A program made the position numbers and the translations under genes. Positions 45,501-54,718 of a DNA stretch of 64,000 nt are shown here, piece by piece. The DNA comes from Carboxylicivirga longa (lineage in GTDB: Bacteria > Bacteroidota > Bacteroidia > Bacteroidales > Marinilabiliaceae). How positions within the stretch are numbered: the stretch's first letter is position 1; the number at the start of each line of letters is the position of its first letter. The notes below the pieces were generated by a model. That model was not told the origin of the DNA. It ran no database searches and worked only from the letters and a program-made list of their open reading frames with translations. The DNA lies in the NCBI RefSeq assembly GCF_050589825.1, contig NZ_JBNGOZ010000010.1:1-64000 (forward strand), in the 5' to 3' direction.

Positions 45501-46719
45501 GACGATCATAACTAATATCCTCTCTAATGCTTTTAAATATACACCTCAGGGAGGAAGTATTACTATGGAGGTTCGCCTTTCATTGCCAGATGATAAAGCT
45601 TTAAAGCATTGTCAAATCATTATTAAAGATACCGGTAAAGGCATCGGTCAAAAACACATTGAAAAAATATTTAACAGATTTTACCAGGTTCCTGATGCAC
45701 AATCATCTGTAAAACCAGGAACAGGTGTTGGACTTGCGCTTGTTAAAGAACTTGTTGAACTTCACAAAGGCCAGATAAAAGTTAAAAGCTCAGTCAATAA
45801 AGGCTCCGAATTCACATTAAGTTTTTTATTGGGTAACAAACATTTTACGGAGAAAGAGTTGTCAGATACTGAAAGTAACGATCTAGTTACGTTAGAACAA
45901 ATTCCAGACACCCCAACCAGCACGAATATGATTTCTGGAACTAGAAGCGAGAACAACAGTGATAACCAGCTGATGCTATTGATTGAAGATAATGATGACA
46001 TTCGAAGTTACATTAAAAGTATTTTTTCAACTAACTTTAATGTTATAGAAGCTACAGATGGCAAAGAAGGAGAAAGATTAGCATTAAAACACGTTCCCAA
46101 CATCATAATTTGCGATATTATGATGCCAATAAAAAATGGCATAGATGTATGTCAAAGCCTTAAGGTTGATAATAAAACTTCGCATATTCCAATTATTCTT
46201 TTAACAGCTAAATCAGCTGATGCGGATAAACTAATTGGGTTAGAACATGGTGCCGACGATTACCTGACAAAACCATTTGATACAGAGATGCTAATAGCAC
46301 GTGTTAATAACCTCGTTAACGCAAGACAGAAATTAAGAGAACACTACAGTAAAAAAGTTACCATAGAGCCAAGCGAACTGGAAGCAACACACCATGAAGA
46401 AGAATTTTTACAAAAGGTAATTAAGCATATTGAAGACAACCTGCAAAATCCTCTGTTTAGTGCCAAAACATTGGCAACCAACCTAAACATGAGTCAACCA
46501 AGTCTTTACCGCAAATTAAAAGCACTCACCGGCTTATCTATTGCCGAATTTATACGTTCTATTCGAATTAAACGAGCTGCACAGCTCATAGTACTAAAAA
46601 AATATACAATTACAGAAATCTCAGAACTAATAGGCTTCAGTGATACGGCTTATTTTCGCAAGTGCTTTGTCAAAGAATTTGGTATCACACCATCGGAATA
46701 TAGCAAAACACATGGTTAA
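42562..46719 (+). CDS. hybrid two-component system regulator of the glycan locus
   Basis: A 1,385-residue all-in-one sensor and transcription factor. It has a signal peptide, two periplasmic seven-bladed propellers built of Reg_prop repeats (recurring LWIGTNNGL/GSYENHL units, about 30-690), a Y_Y_Y domain (about 710-800), one membrane helix (about 805-828), HisKA with His872 in NISHEIRTP, an ATPase domain (N box NILSNAFKY, DTGKGIG, GTGVGLALV), a receiver with Asp1185 in IICDIMMP, and an AraC-type DNA-binding end (IAEFIRSIRIKRAAQLI...YFRKCFVKEFGITPSEY). HTCS proteins bind an oligosaccharide from the target glycan and activate the locus. It separates the minus- and plus-strand enzyme genes. Confidence 0.96.
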   Translation: MLRTFKILVFILAGHIISYAQSTNFSVEQITIEDGLSDNTINCIYKDFTGFMWFGSNDGLNRYDGSQIKSFNPDGEVMHILDIEQSSDSTLWIACSNGLYHFNPITESFVSHYTHNPKDMNSLPGTKVSSIHIAQKGGLWLTTNQGLSYMTINNSNEVTFLNHIIKKKNGQPYINFTDLYEDGDGLIWIGSYENHLIRFNPFTNEVEEFTLLPKHKANNFKFIQKIFAENDKYLWLATLGSGVLRFNKSSANVEQFTYNHTAINSLIHTDIYAISQDNLGNIWLATWNGVDVTESSNERLNKPHFTHYNWNHPQFRDKLENRTSALFFDSSGVMWIGTFGGGVVKVNLGHQNFRRVNFDSSPKQNHLEIKDIVEDESGYLWVSTWHGGIKRTTAQTGAINTNEFKEFLHSDRHSNSIASNVVVASAKDEDNNLWFAHEGSGLSLYNAKTEDFTNILTNTKKNGTQPKIKDIYIDSKHRFWIGTNNGLVFYDRKEDLFHRVTRQTKAKLTLNSNYIRTILEDAEGNIWIGTNNGLNKLIYHERDSFRFNHFNDIYTPIEQLKSKEVWSLYEDSSGTIWIGYRGGLGKYIPMQGKLRFYTKRDGLCDNFITCITEDSQGHLWLGTDSGIARFNKQNESFTNYYINNNNRTAYTDSKGNIYFGNNRGLLVFNPERFVKNEFIPPVVISDLKIKNISASTKQANNKPVIEQSISYTRELTIKHTENNFTLEFIALSYLHQEKNKYAYRLKNFDDNWVFTDDKRRYVTYNNLRPGDYIFEVKASNNDEKWNSVPTTIKITILPPWWGTWWAFTLEAILLFVFIFGIFRLRLNRLIKQQQHDLQQTELKNNLKIARIKHKKEQELSTMKSRFFMNISHEIRTPLTLITAPLKDIIQSQQLPTGLKQRVILVNKNAEKLLTLVNQLLDLRKIETQEMNTFASKNNIVPFGKAIFNSFKDLARLNKIEYTFICQNQSIRLWYDTRKMETIITNILSNAFKYTPQGGSITMEVRLSLPDDKALKHCQIIIKDTGKGIGQKHIEKIFNRFYQVPDAQSSVKPGTGVGLALVKELVELHKGQIKVKSSVNKGSEFTLSFLLGNKHFTEKELSDTESNDLVTLEQIPDTPTSTNMISGTRSENNSDNQLMLLIEDNDDIRSYIKSIFSTNFNVIEATDGKEGERLALKHVPNIIICDIMMPIKNGIDVCQSLKVDNKTSHIPIILLTAKSADADKLIGLEHGADDYLTKPFDTEMLIARVNNLVNARQKLREHYSKKVTIEPSELEATHHEEEFLQKVIKHIEDNLQNPLFSAKTLATNLNMSQPSLYRKLKALTGLSIAEFIRSIRIKRAAQLIVLKKYTITEISELIGFSDTAYFRKCFVKEFGITPSEYSKTHG

Positions 46720-47022
46720 CGATTACATGCAAAAGTGAAGAATCAAGAATAACCATTGTGTTATATTTGAAACTTCCGAATGAGTATACTCAGAAATAAA
46801 GCAACCCATAAATCCTGTTTATCAGATATTTGCAAGAACAACAGGTGATTTCATATACCAAATTTGAATAATTCATCCCCTGTCATTACTGACGAATTAT
46901 TCGCCTTTCTTTAAAGAATTTACCACCTCAAACTGTTCGATACTGCCTTTACATTTGCCTCTGTTATTTGCTCGAAATGCAAATAGCGCTAATTAATCTA
47001 TTTTAAGTAAAAACGATTTATT
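46720..47022. other. intergenic region before LamG gene
   Basis: 303 bp without a gene. TATATTTG at 46762-46769 matches the -7 consensus but is 250 bp from the next start. No terminator hairpin is evident after the regulator gene. Confidence 0.4.
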
Positions 47023-48021
47023 ATGAAAAAATCATTACTATTTATTGCCACTCTTTTTGTGTGCGCAATGAGCTATGCTCAACCTTCTAAAGGTTACTCA
47101 TTTAATAACGACTGGTCTTCTAAACTAACACTCCCAGGTGCTTCTTTAAGCACAGCATATGCTGATTTGCAGTCATTCACAATTGAATTCTGGTGGTTAC
47201 GTGAAATTGCCGGAGTCAATCGCAAATTAATTGATTTTGGCTGGGATAGGGCTACAAATAAAGGATTTACCATTCAGATTTCCAACGATAATATGTTAGC
47301 CCTTGCAATAGGTAACTCAGTAGCTTACACTGATGCTGGTACAATTAACGATTTTAATAATCCAAAATGGGAACATTTAGCCTTCGTATTTGATGGACTA
47401 AACAAGACGATAAAACTATATGTTAATGGTGTTCTATCTGTTGAAAATGATCCTTCTACAAATCCTGCCCCAGATAAATTCCCTGGTAGTTTTGCAAGTA
47501 ATTTTCAGATTTGTCATCAAGGGATGAAATGCAAAATGGCTGATATTCGTGTTTGGGGTGCTGTTTTGGATGAGTCAACCATCGCTAATAATTATCAGGA
47601 TTACATTCCAATGAGTCATCCAAATATCTATGATCTTCTTCACAATTGGAAAATGAATGAAGAAGACGCCGATGACGTAAATAATGTATTAGATAGCGGT
47701 TCATCTAAAGTACATGGTACAATATCTGGAGCTGGTATTAAGTTCTTCAATAACACCCCCACAAGCATTTTTGATAATAAAAATAAAAAAGCCGACTTAT
47801 ACTACAACAATACCACGAAAACGTTACTCATAAAAAACGAATCGATTGGAGTTGGGAGCATACGCATTTATAGTTTAACAGGTACTTTGATTAAAGAAAA
47901 AACTATGGCTTTTAATAATTATCACACTAAAGTACCATTTACAGCCAGTACACCTGGAATATATATTGTTGAAGTAATTTCTAATGGAGAAAGAGCTTAC
48001 AAGAAGATACTAGTAGAGTAA
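47023..48021 (+). CDS. secreted LamG-domain protein with type IX sorting signal
   Basis: A 332-residue protein: signal peptide ending SYAQ, a concanavalin/LamG-like domain (about 25-195, with WEHLAFVFDGLNKTIKLYVNGVL typical), a short linker, and a C-terminal type A sorting domain (GSIRIYSLTGTLIKEK...PGIYIVEVISNGERAYKKILVE) for the type IX secretion system. No catalytic domain is visible, so it probably binds glycan at the surface. It has its own terminator at 48036 and precedes a larger protein with similar LamG domains, perhaps a partner or a shortened relative. Confidence 0.8.
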   Translation: MKKSLLFIATLFVCAMSYAQPSKGYSFNNDWSSKLTLPGASLSTAYADLQSFTIEFWWLREIAGVNRKLIDFGWDRATNKGFTIQISNDNMLALAIGNSVAYTDAGTINDFNNPKWEHLAFVFDGLNKTIKLYVNGVLSVENDPSTNPAPDKFPGSFASNFQICHQGMKCKMADIRVWGAVLDESTIANNYQDYIPMSHPNIYDLLHNWKMNEEDADDVNNVLDSGSSKVHGTISGAGIKFFNNTPTSIFDNKNKKADLYYNNTTKTLLIKNESIGVGSIRIYSLTGTLIKEKTMAFNNYHTKVPFTASTPGIYIVEVISNGERAYKKILVE

Positions 48022-48035
48022 ACCTTTATTTTTTC

Positions 48036-48068
48036 TTGCGAGAAGTACTTAGGCCTTCTCGCAATTTT
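48036..48068 (+). terminator. intrinsic terminator after LamG gene
   Basis: TTGCGAGAAG (48036-48045) pairs perfectly with CTTCTCGCAA (48055-48064), followed by TTTT. Confidence 0.85.
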
Positions 48069-48179
48069 AATCAGTAAAATTTAAATACCAAGCCTCTCGT
48101 TAATTGAAATAAATACAAGTAAATATCTATTACCTGTCGTCTTCTATAACCATTGATATTGAACTCCAACACCCTTAAC

Positions 48180-50771
48180 ATGAAAAAAAATCTAATCTTC
48201 ATTCTTATAGCTTTAGCTTTTTTAACCGACATAAATAGCCAAACTAAAAATTTATGTCTGAGCTTTGATGGACTGCAAGAATCAAAAATTTCGTCCGGCA
48301 ATGTGGCGGCATTGAACAACACCTCTGCTTTTACCATTGAGGCTTGGATACTTATCAATCAATGGAACGAAGGCGCTATACTTTTTAAAAAGGAGGGTGC
48401 AGACTGGAAAACTAAGATAAGTATGACGCTGGGGCCTGATGCCAGCAAACGTATCTATCTACATGTGTCAAATGGTACAAATACCTATATGGCCCTGGAT
48501 AACTCGTCTATTTCTGTTAACAAGTGGCACCATGTCGCTGTTGTTTATAAGGGTGATTCAACAGAGCAGTTAACCGTTTTTATCGATGGTGAGCAGTCCG
48601 GCAATAAATGGTACTCTACCGTTAACAACTCCTTACCATCAACTACTCCTACTACTAATGGAAACCTGGAAATTGGCAGTCGATTTAATGGCCAAATCGA
48701 CGAATTCAGAGTTTGGAATACATCCCTAACTGCTGAACAGTTAGATTTCAATAACACCATAAACAAATACCATCAATTGTATGATAAGCTCAAAGTTTAT
48801 TATCGAGGTGATCAAGATCTTTTGACCAATATTTACGATTACACTGGGAACTACCACGCAAGAGCTTTTGGGAATGTTGCAAAAAATATTGTAAGCAACA
48901 ATCCTAATTTTAAATACCGAATTGTCAGCAGTTACGTTCGCCAAAATCGCTTTCAAACAGGACAAATAAGCGATGAATATCTCCATAATAATAATGACCT
49001 CCTTTTTATTGGTACAACTACAGTAAAAAAAGATGGTGGTATCTATAACGAATACCCGGATAATGATGGTGTTCTTTCGAACGTTAATTATCTGGATCAA
49101 TTTGATGGACGAAGTGGTGTGCTTCAGTTTAATGGGCAAAACTCAAAAGTTAATTGCGGTGAAGGGCTTCTATATCAGGCAGCCAATGTAGGAGCTAAGC
49201 AATTTACATTCGAAGCATGGGTATACATTGATGAATGGGTGGAGGGAAGCTTCATCTTCCATAAAACACTGGACTGGCTTAATAAAACATCGCTTAGTTT
49301 AGGAACTGAAGCCAGTAAATCTATAAACATCCACGTTAACAACGGAACCAATACCTACGCTGTTGCAGATAATAAATTATCGACCGGCAAATGGCATCAC
49401 ATTGCGGTAGCTTACAATGGAAGCGCCGGCGCATTTAAGCAATTTGAGATATGCATTGATGCTGTACCTGTTAAGCACTGGTTCAACAGAAATAATGGTT
49501 TAGTTGCTACCAATTGCCCCAAAATTGAAGGGGACTTTATTATTGGTGAAAATTTTAAGGGTAAAATCGATGAAATCAGATTGTGGAAAATAGCACAAAC
49601 ACCTGAAGCAATTACCAAGTTAATGTATAAAAAAGTACCAAGTCATTGGTGGGAATACAGTTTATTAACAGGCTATTGGCAAGTAAACAACCGCATCACA
49701 CCAGCTAAAGATATAAAAAACATCAAATATGACTTACAGCGATTAAAACAAGCTGTGAAAGAGCTGAGCGATGTTCAAGTGCGTTTTAGCATTATGGGCA
49801 AAGAGCAATGGAAAGAAATGATCAAAACATCGGCGACACGTGAAACTTTTGCTAATAATGTAAAAACAATGGTTGAAACCTATGAGTTGGATGGTATCGA
49901 TCTGGATTTTGAATGGTGTGAATCGCCAGATGAGTGGGCCAACTATAGTAAAACGATTGAAGCAATTGATGCTGTTTTACCGGCTGACAAATGCCTGAGC
50001 GTTTCCTTACATTCATTCTTTTATAAGCTTAGCCAGCCTGCAATTGACGCTTGTGACTTCATTTCCATTCAAGTATACGGGCCACAAAACCATCTGTTTC
50101 CCTACGAACGGACAGAACAGGATTTTCAAACAGTAACCAATTATGGTATACCTGCCAATAAACTGGTGATAGGCTTACCGTTTTATGGCAATGCAGCCGA
50201 CCATACAGAAGTTGGTTACAATACGGTTTTAAAGCAAATCCCGGATATTAATCCAGAAGCTGACGAAGCTGAAATAATAATGAATGATCAGCTTCAGAAA
50301 GTCATATTTAACGGCCAGAAAACAATCATTAAAAAAACACTATTTGCTCGCAATAATAATTGTGCAGGCGTTATGTATTGGGATTCAGCCACTGATTTAG
50401 ATTATAATAACTCAAAATGTTTACTCCGAGGATTAAATACCATTATCAACGCCAATGTTGATTCTACGATTACTCAGCTAGAGTTAAAAGGAACAAACCA
50501 GCCAACAAGTATTACTAACATTGATAATAACAATCTAACTATTTATCCCAATCATGCTAACCAATCTTTTAGTATTGATTCAGCAAGTTCTATTAAACAA
50601 GTACGAATCATTAACCAAAACGGCGAAACGGTTTTTAACCGACATTATTCAAACGTTAATCATATCAGCAATATTAATGTTTCTGCATTATCTGGCGGTT
50701 TATACATTGTAAAAGCTACACTCAATGAGGGAAAAGCAGTTTCATCAAAACTAATGATCAATCATAATTGA
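48180..50771 (+). CDS. secreted LamG-LamG-GH18 endoglycosidase
   Basis: With the start at 48180 (MKKNLIFILIALAFLTDINSQT, a proper signal peptide) the product is 863 residues. Two LamG/concanavalin-like domains (about 20-195 and 300-480) share WHHIAVAYNG/WHHVAVVYKG motifs. A GH18 barrel (about 490-770) has the DGIDLDFEW motif with catalytic Glu at residue 578, and the C-terminus is a type IX sorting domain (SIKQVRIINQNGETVF...GGLYIVKATLNEG). GH18 enzymes hydrolyse chitin or the GlcNAc-GlcNAc core of N-glycans. In this locus an endo-beta-N-acetylglucosaminidase acting on host glycoprotein is the more likely reading. Confidence 0.87.
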   Translation: MKKNLIFILIALAFLTDINSQTKNLCLSFDGLQESKISSGNVAALNNTSAFTIEAWILINQWNEGAILFKKEGADWKTKISMTLGPDASKRIYLHVSNGTNTYMALDNSSISVNKWHHVAVVYKGDSTEQLTVFIDGEQSGNKWYSTVNNSLPSTTPTTNGNLEIGSRFNGQIDEFRVWNTSLTAEQLDFNNTINKYHQLYDKLKVYYRGDQDLLTNIYDYTGNYHARAFGNVAKNIVSNNPNFKYRIVSSYVRQNRFQTGQISDEYLHNNNDLLFIGTTTVKKDGGIYNEYPDNDGVLSNVNYLDQFDGRSGVLQFNGQNSKVNCGEGLLYQAANVGAKQFTFEAWVYIDEWVEGSFIFHKTLDWLNKTSLSLGTEASKSINIHVNNGTNTYAVADNKLSTGKWHHIAVAYNGSAGAFKQFEICIDAVPVKHWFNRNNGLVATNCPKIEGDFIIGENFKGKIDEIRLWKIAQTPEAITKLMYKKVPSHWWEYSLLTGYWQVNNRITPAKDIKNIKYDLQRLKQAVKELSDVQVRFSIMGKEQWKEMIKTSATRETFANNVKTMVETYELDGIDLDFEWCESPDEWANYSKTIEAIDAVLPADKCLSVSLHSFFYKLSQPAIDACDFISIQVYGPQNHLFPYERTEQDFQTVTNYGIPANKLVIGLPFYGNAADHTEVGYNTVLKQIPDINPEADEAEIIMNDQLQKVIFNGQKTIIKKTLFARNNNCAGVMYWDSATDLDYNNSKCLLRGLNTIINANVDSTITQLELKGTNQPTSITNIDNNNLTIYPNHANQSFSIDSASSIKQVRIINQNGETVFNRHYSNVNHISNINVSALSGGLYIVKATLNEGKAVSSKLMINHN

Positions 50772-50875
50772 AGATAGCTACAAAACCACTATTACACGAC
50801 TAACCTTACCATATTCTATATTCTACAACGAATACAATTATACACGATACGTTAATCAATTAATAAAATAAAATC

Positions 50876-52819
50876 ATGGTGAAGTTTGTATTAATAGTTG
50901 CAGCCCTGTACGCCTGCATTATCTCATCCTCGGCCAAAGTACCGCTTACTGAATACTTGATGCCTGTGCCAAAACACATTTCGTGCAACGAAGGTAATTT
51001 GGGAATCGTAAAAGGTCGCATGCTTATATCTCCAGAAATAAAGGATGCCAGAATTACTAACTTAGCAAGAAAAGTTAAACAGCAATTATCTGACATTGGC
51101 ATATCATGCGAATTAACTCATCAATTGGCTAATGGTGAAAAGCCTTTACTTGAGTTAGCCATTTTGAATAAGAAGGATGCTCCAACTCAAGGATACAAAA
51201 TTGATATTGATGCGTCTGGCATTCGTTTAACAGGTAATGATGTGAAAGGACTTAATAACGGCATTAAAACCTTGGAACAAATCATTGACTATGCCAAGCA
51301 GTTTGGTGCCATTCCGCAATTGCATATTGAAGACCATCCGGATTATACCAATCGTGGTATCATGCTTGATATCAGCCGCGATAAAGTTCCAACTTTAACC
51401 ACTCTTTTTAAATACATCGACCAATTTGCTTCTTGGAAAATTAATCAGGTTCAGTTGTATACCGAGCATACCTTTGCCTATCAAAATCACGAAAAGGTAT
51501 GGAAAGGTTACTCGCCTTATACTGCTGAGGATATAATTGCCATTGATGCCTATTGCCATGCTAACTTCATTGAATTGATTGCTAATCAGAACTCTCTTGG
51601 GCACATGGAAAAGTGGTTTGACCACAAAGAGTATCAACACTTGGCCGAATTAGTACATGTGGTACCTAATGGCGAAAGACATGAAAGGAAACGGACGACA
51701 TTTAATCCGGTAGATCCAGGCTCACTGGAGCTAGTCAATGGGTTATATGATGAACTACTACCTAACTTCCGTTCAAAGAGTGTAAATATTGGAGGTGACG
51801 AACCATGGGAACTTGGTTATGGTCGCTCAAAAGAAGAATGTGATAAACACGGCAAATCAGAAGTCTATCTGTCATACATGTCTGAAATCACACAAACGCT
51901 GAATGACAAAGGCTATGAACCACAAATGTGGGCTGATATCATTTTAAACTACCCTAAAGATTTACACCGTCTTCCTGATAACATCACATGCATGGTATGG
52001 GGTTATCGTTATTGGTATCCGTTTGATAAAAATTGCGAGAAAATGAAAAAAGCTGGCGTACCATTCTATGTTTGCCCAGGAACTTCCAGCTGGCGATCAT
52101 TTATAGGACGTTTGCCCAATGCCCTTGAAAACCAACAGAAGGCAGCCATAGCCGGAAAACAACACGGTGCCATCGGTTATTTAAACACCGACTGGGGGGA
52201 TCATGGGCATTGGCAACCGTATGCTATTAGTTATCCTCCGCTGATGTACGGGGCCGCTTTAAGCTGGAGTGTTAACGAAAACATGGAACTAAACATTGAG
52301 CAAGCTGTAGCTAACCATGCTATTGAAAGTGGCAATAAAGAAATAGCTCATCAACTTATAGAACTGGGGCATGTTTATAAACTGTACGATGAAGACCTAA
52401 GAAGGTATGTTAATACGTTTTATGAAATGCTATTACAACCTGACAGCCTGCTTACAACAGAGCGATTTGCTCATGTCAACCTCAAAAAAACACACAAGGT
52501 TATAGATAAATTAACCACTATCATCAAGGTGCTCGAAAACTGTAACAAATACAATCAGGAAGATGAGTTGCTGGCAAAAGAACTTATGGTGGCTGCCCAA
52601 TTTGCAAAACATACAGCATTGCAGGCAAAGGCAAGACTTACTTTACATGATAATAAAATATCAAAGGCCTCAGATAAGGTAAAATATGATTTGCAAAGTG
52701 ATTTAAAATCAATCCTGCACGATTATCAGCTCCTATGGCTTGAGCGTAACCGTCCGGGTGGCTTACAGCAAAGTTTAGAGAAATTTAAGCCAGTAATGGA
52801 TGCTTACACCATTAACTAA
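50876..52819 (+). CDS. GH20 beta-N-acetylhexosaminidase
   Basis: A 647-residue exo-hexosaminidase with signal peptide, a GH20b-like N-terminal domain (about 25-155), and a TIM barrel starting RGIMLDISRDKVP with the catalytic pair Asp308-Glu309 in NIGGDEPWEL. The active-site Trp-rich regions MVWGYRYWYPF and YLNTDWGDHGHW are present. It has a helical C-terminal extension (about 480-647) not needed for catalysis. It releases terminal beta-GlcNAc or GalNAc through substrate-assisted catalysis. Between the GH18 and sulfatase genes on the same strand, it should alternate with the GH2 beta-galactosidase on Gal-GlcNAc chains. Confidence 0.9.
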   Translation: MVKFVLIVAALYACIISSSAKVPLTEYLMPVPKHISCNEGNLGIVKGRMLISPEIKDARITNLARKVKQQLSDIGISCELTHQLANGEKPLLELAILNKKDAPTQGYKIDIDASGIRLTGNDVKGLNNGIKTLEQIIDYAKQFGAIPQLHIEDHPDYTNRGIMLDISRDKVPTLTTLFKYIDQFASWKINQVQLYTEHTFAYQNHEKVWKGYSPYTAEDIIAIDAYCHANFIELIANQNSLGHMEKWFDHKEYQHLAELVHVVPNGERHERKRTTFNPVDPGSLELVNGLYDELLPNFRSKSVNIGGDEPWELGYGRSKEECDKHGKSEVYLSYMSEITQTLNDKGYEPQMWADIILNYPKDLHRLPDNITCMVWGYRYWYPFDKNCEKMKKAGVPFYVCPGTSSWRSFIGRLPNALENQQKAAIAGKQHGAIGYLNTDWGDHGHWQPYAISYPPLMYGAALSWSVNENMELNIEQAVANHAIESGNKEIAHQLIELGHVYKLYDEDLRRYVNTFYEMLLQPDSLLTTERFAHVNLKKTHKVIDKLTTIIKVLENCNKYNQEDELLAKELMVAAQFAKHTALQAKARLTLHDNKISKASDKVKYDLQSDLKSILHDYQLLWLERNRPGGLQQSLEKFKPVMDAYTIN

Positions 52820-52849
52820 TTTCTCGCTTAATTAAAAATACCAATACAA

Positions 52850-54412
52850 ATGAAACACATTAAATACAACAGAAACCTCAAGTTAGTACCATTCATTCTC
52901 ATCGCTTTGCTTTTATCGGCCTGCTCTTCTAAAAAGGCCAACTTAGTGGCAAAAAAACCTAACATCATCATGTTTTTGGTTGATGACATGGGTTGGCAGG
53001 ATACATCGGTACCATTTTGGACTGAGAAAACCCCTTTGAATGAAAAGTACCATACACCAAATATGGAAAAATTAGCTGCCAATGGAATGAAGTTTACACA
53101 AGCTTATGCCTGTGCTGTCTGCTCCCCTACACGTGTTAGCTTGATGAGCGGAATGAATGCTGCACGTCACAAGGTGACTAACTGGACCTTAAAGCGTAAT
53201 GCCGGTCCTGATGCAAAAGATGATGTTTTGGATTTTCCTAAATGGAATGTAAATGGAGTTCAAGCCTGTGACTCTATTGAAAATACAGTAGCTGTTACTC
53301 CTTTACCGCAGGTATTAAAGGAAAATGGTTATTATACCATTCATTCAGGTAAAGCACATTTTGGAGCCATTGGTACACCATCTGAAAACCCAATGGCATT
53401 AGGTTTCGATGTTAATATTGCTGGTCATGCAGCGGGGGCACCAGCTTCCTTTCAAGGTTTAAAAAACTTTGGACATGATAAAAATGGGAAACCAATCAAT
53501 CATTGGGCAGTTCCAGGATTGGAAAAGTATCATGGAAAAGACATCAACCTGACTGAAGCATTAACCATTGAGGCTAAAATAGCCATGGACAGTGCACTAA
53601 ACAAAGAGAAGCCTTTTTTCCTATACATGTCGCATTACACCGTTCATATTCCAATTGAGGCTGATAATCGTTATTACCAAAAATACCTTGACAAAGGTCT
53701 TGACAATGTCGAGGCCAAATACGCTTCAATGGTGGAAGGTATGGATGCTAGTTTAGGAGATTTAATGAATTACCTGGAAGAAAAGGGAATTGCCGATAAC
53801 ACCATCGTATTATTTATGTCAGATAATGGCGGCCTTAGCGCTCACGATAGGGGTGGTGTATTGCACACTCAGAACGCACCCTTAAAAAGTGGAAAAGGCT
53901 CGGCCTACGAAGGTGGTATTCGAGAACCCATGCTCGTTAAATGGCCTGGTAAAGTGAAGGCAGGCTCTGTTTGTAACGATTACTTAATGATTGAAGATTT
54001 CTATCCTTCAATTCTTGAGATGGCAGATGTTATCGATTACCAAACTAAACAAACAATTGATGGCCTTAGCTTCGTACCCATGTTATTACAAAATGGTAAC
54101 ACCAGCAATAACCGCGCTCTGATATGGCACTATCCAAATAAATGGGGTCACAGTGGTCCTGGAATTGGTACATGTAGTACAATCAGGGAGGATGACTGGA
54201 AGCTGATTTACTGGTATAAAACTGGCAATTTCGAATTATATAATATTAAAGAGGATATTGGAGAGACCAATAATCTTAACTCATCCAATCCAGATAAAAC
54301 CCATGAACTGGCAAAAAAACTAGCTGACTACTTACGTAGCGTAGAAGCTCAACGACCTAGTTTTAAAGAAAGTGGAAAAGAAGCTTTATGGCCTGACGAA
54401 GTGTTTAACTAA
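52850..54412 (+). CDS. S1-family sulfatase
   Basis: A 520-residue lipoprotein sulfatase (lipobox LLSACSS). Metal site FLVDDMGW, and the formylglycine motif CSPTRVSLMSG with Cys91 as the residue converted by the anaerobic or aerobic maturation enzyme. SGKAHFGAIG, FMSDNGGLS and LYNIKEDIGETNNL complete the fold. It hydrolyses sulfate esters from sugars; the exact position (6-O on Gal or GlcNAc would suit the locus) cannot be told by eye. It lies 30 bp after the GH20 gene and is followed by a terminator. Contrast with the degenerate sulfatase-fold protein at 29687. Confidence 0.92.
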   Translation: MKHIKYNRNLKLVPFILIALLLSACSSKKANLVAKKPNIIMFLVDDMGWQDTSVPFWTEKTPLNEKYHTPNMEKLAANGMKFTQAYACAVCSPTRVSLMSGMNAARHKVTNWTLKRNAGPDAKDDVLDFPKWNVNGVQACDSIENTVAVTPLPQVLKENGYYTIHSGKAHFGAIGTPSENPMALGFDVNIAGHAAGAPASFQGLKNFGHDKNGKPINHWAVPGLEKYHGKDINLTEALTIEAKIAMDSALNKEKPFFLYMSHYTVHIPIEADNRYYQKYLDKGLDNVEAKYASMVEGMDASLGDLMNYLEEKGIADNTIVLFMSDNGGLSAHDRGGVLHTQNAPLKSGKGSAYEGGIREPMLVKWPGKVKAGSVCNDYLMIEDFYPSILEMADVIDYQTKQTIDGLSFVPMLLQNGNTSNNRALIWHYPNKWGHSGPGIGTCSTIREDDWKLIYWYKTGNFELYNIKEDIGETNNLNSSNPDKTHELAKKLADYLRSVEAQRPSFKESGKEALWPDEVFN

Positions 54413-54445
54413 AACAAACAGAAAAAGACTAAGATAAAAAATTAC

Positions 54446-54483
54446 AATAGCCCTTATTGATAACCATTAGGGGCTATTTTTTT
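54446..54483 (+). terminator. intrinsic terminator after sulfatase gene
   Basis: AATAGCCC (54446-54453) pairs with GGGCTATT (54471-54478), followed by a T-run to 54483. Confidence 0.8.
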
Positions 54484-54718
54484 CAATGTCGTCTCTTTTT
54501 TCGTTTCCAATATCTTCAATTGTACAATCTGCTTCTTCTGTTTCATTATTGAACTTTTATTGGTTTATAAAATAGGAATTCATCTCTTAACTTTTATACC
54601 AATCTGTCCAAATTAAGCTGAAGACCTACACCATTAATAAAGCCAGTTTATGAGACTGTCAATGACAATGTTTGTTACGGAGGAATTAAATGTCTCACCA
54701 AACAGTGGTTTCATAAAA
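54484..54718. other. boundary region between glycan locus and conjugation module
   Basis: About 235 bp without a gene between convergent sulfatase and relaxase genes. The left end of the conjugative element could lie here, but no inverted repeat, attachment site or integrase is visible. Confidence 0.3.
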
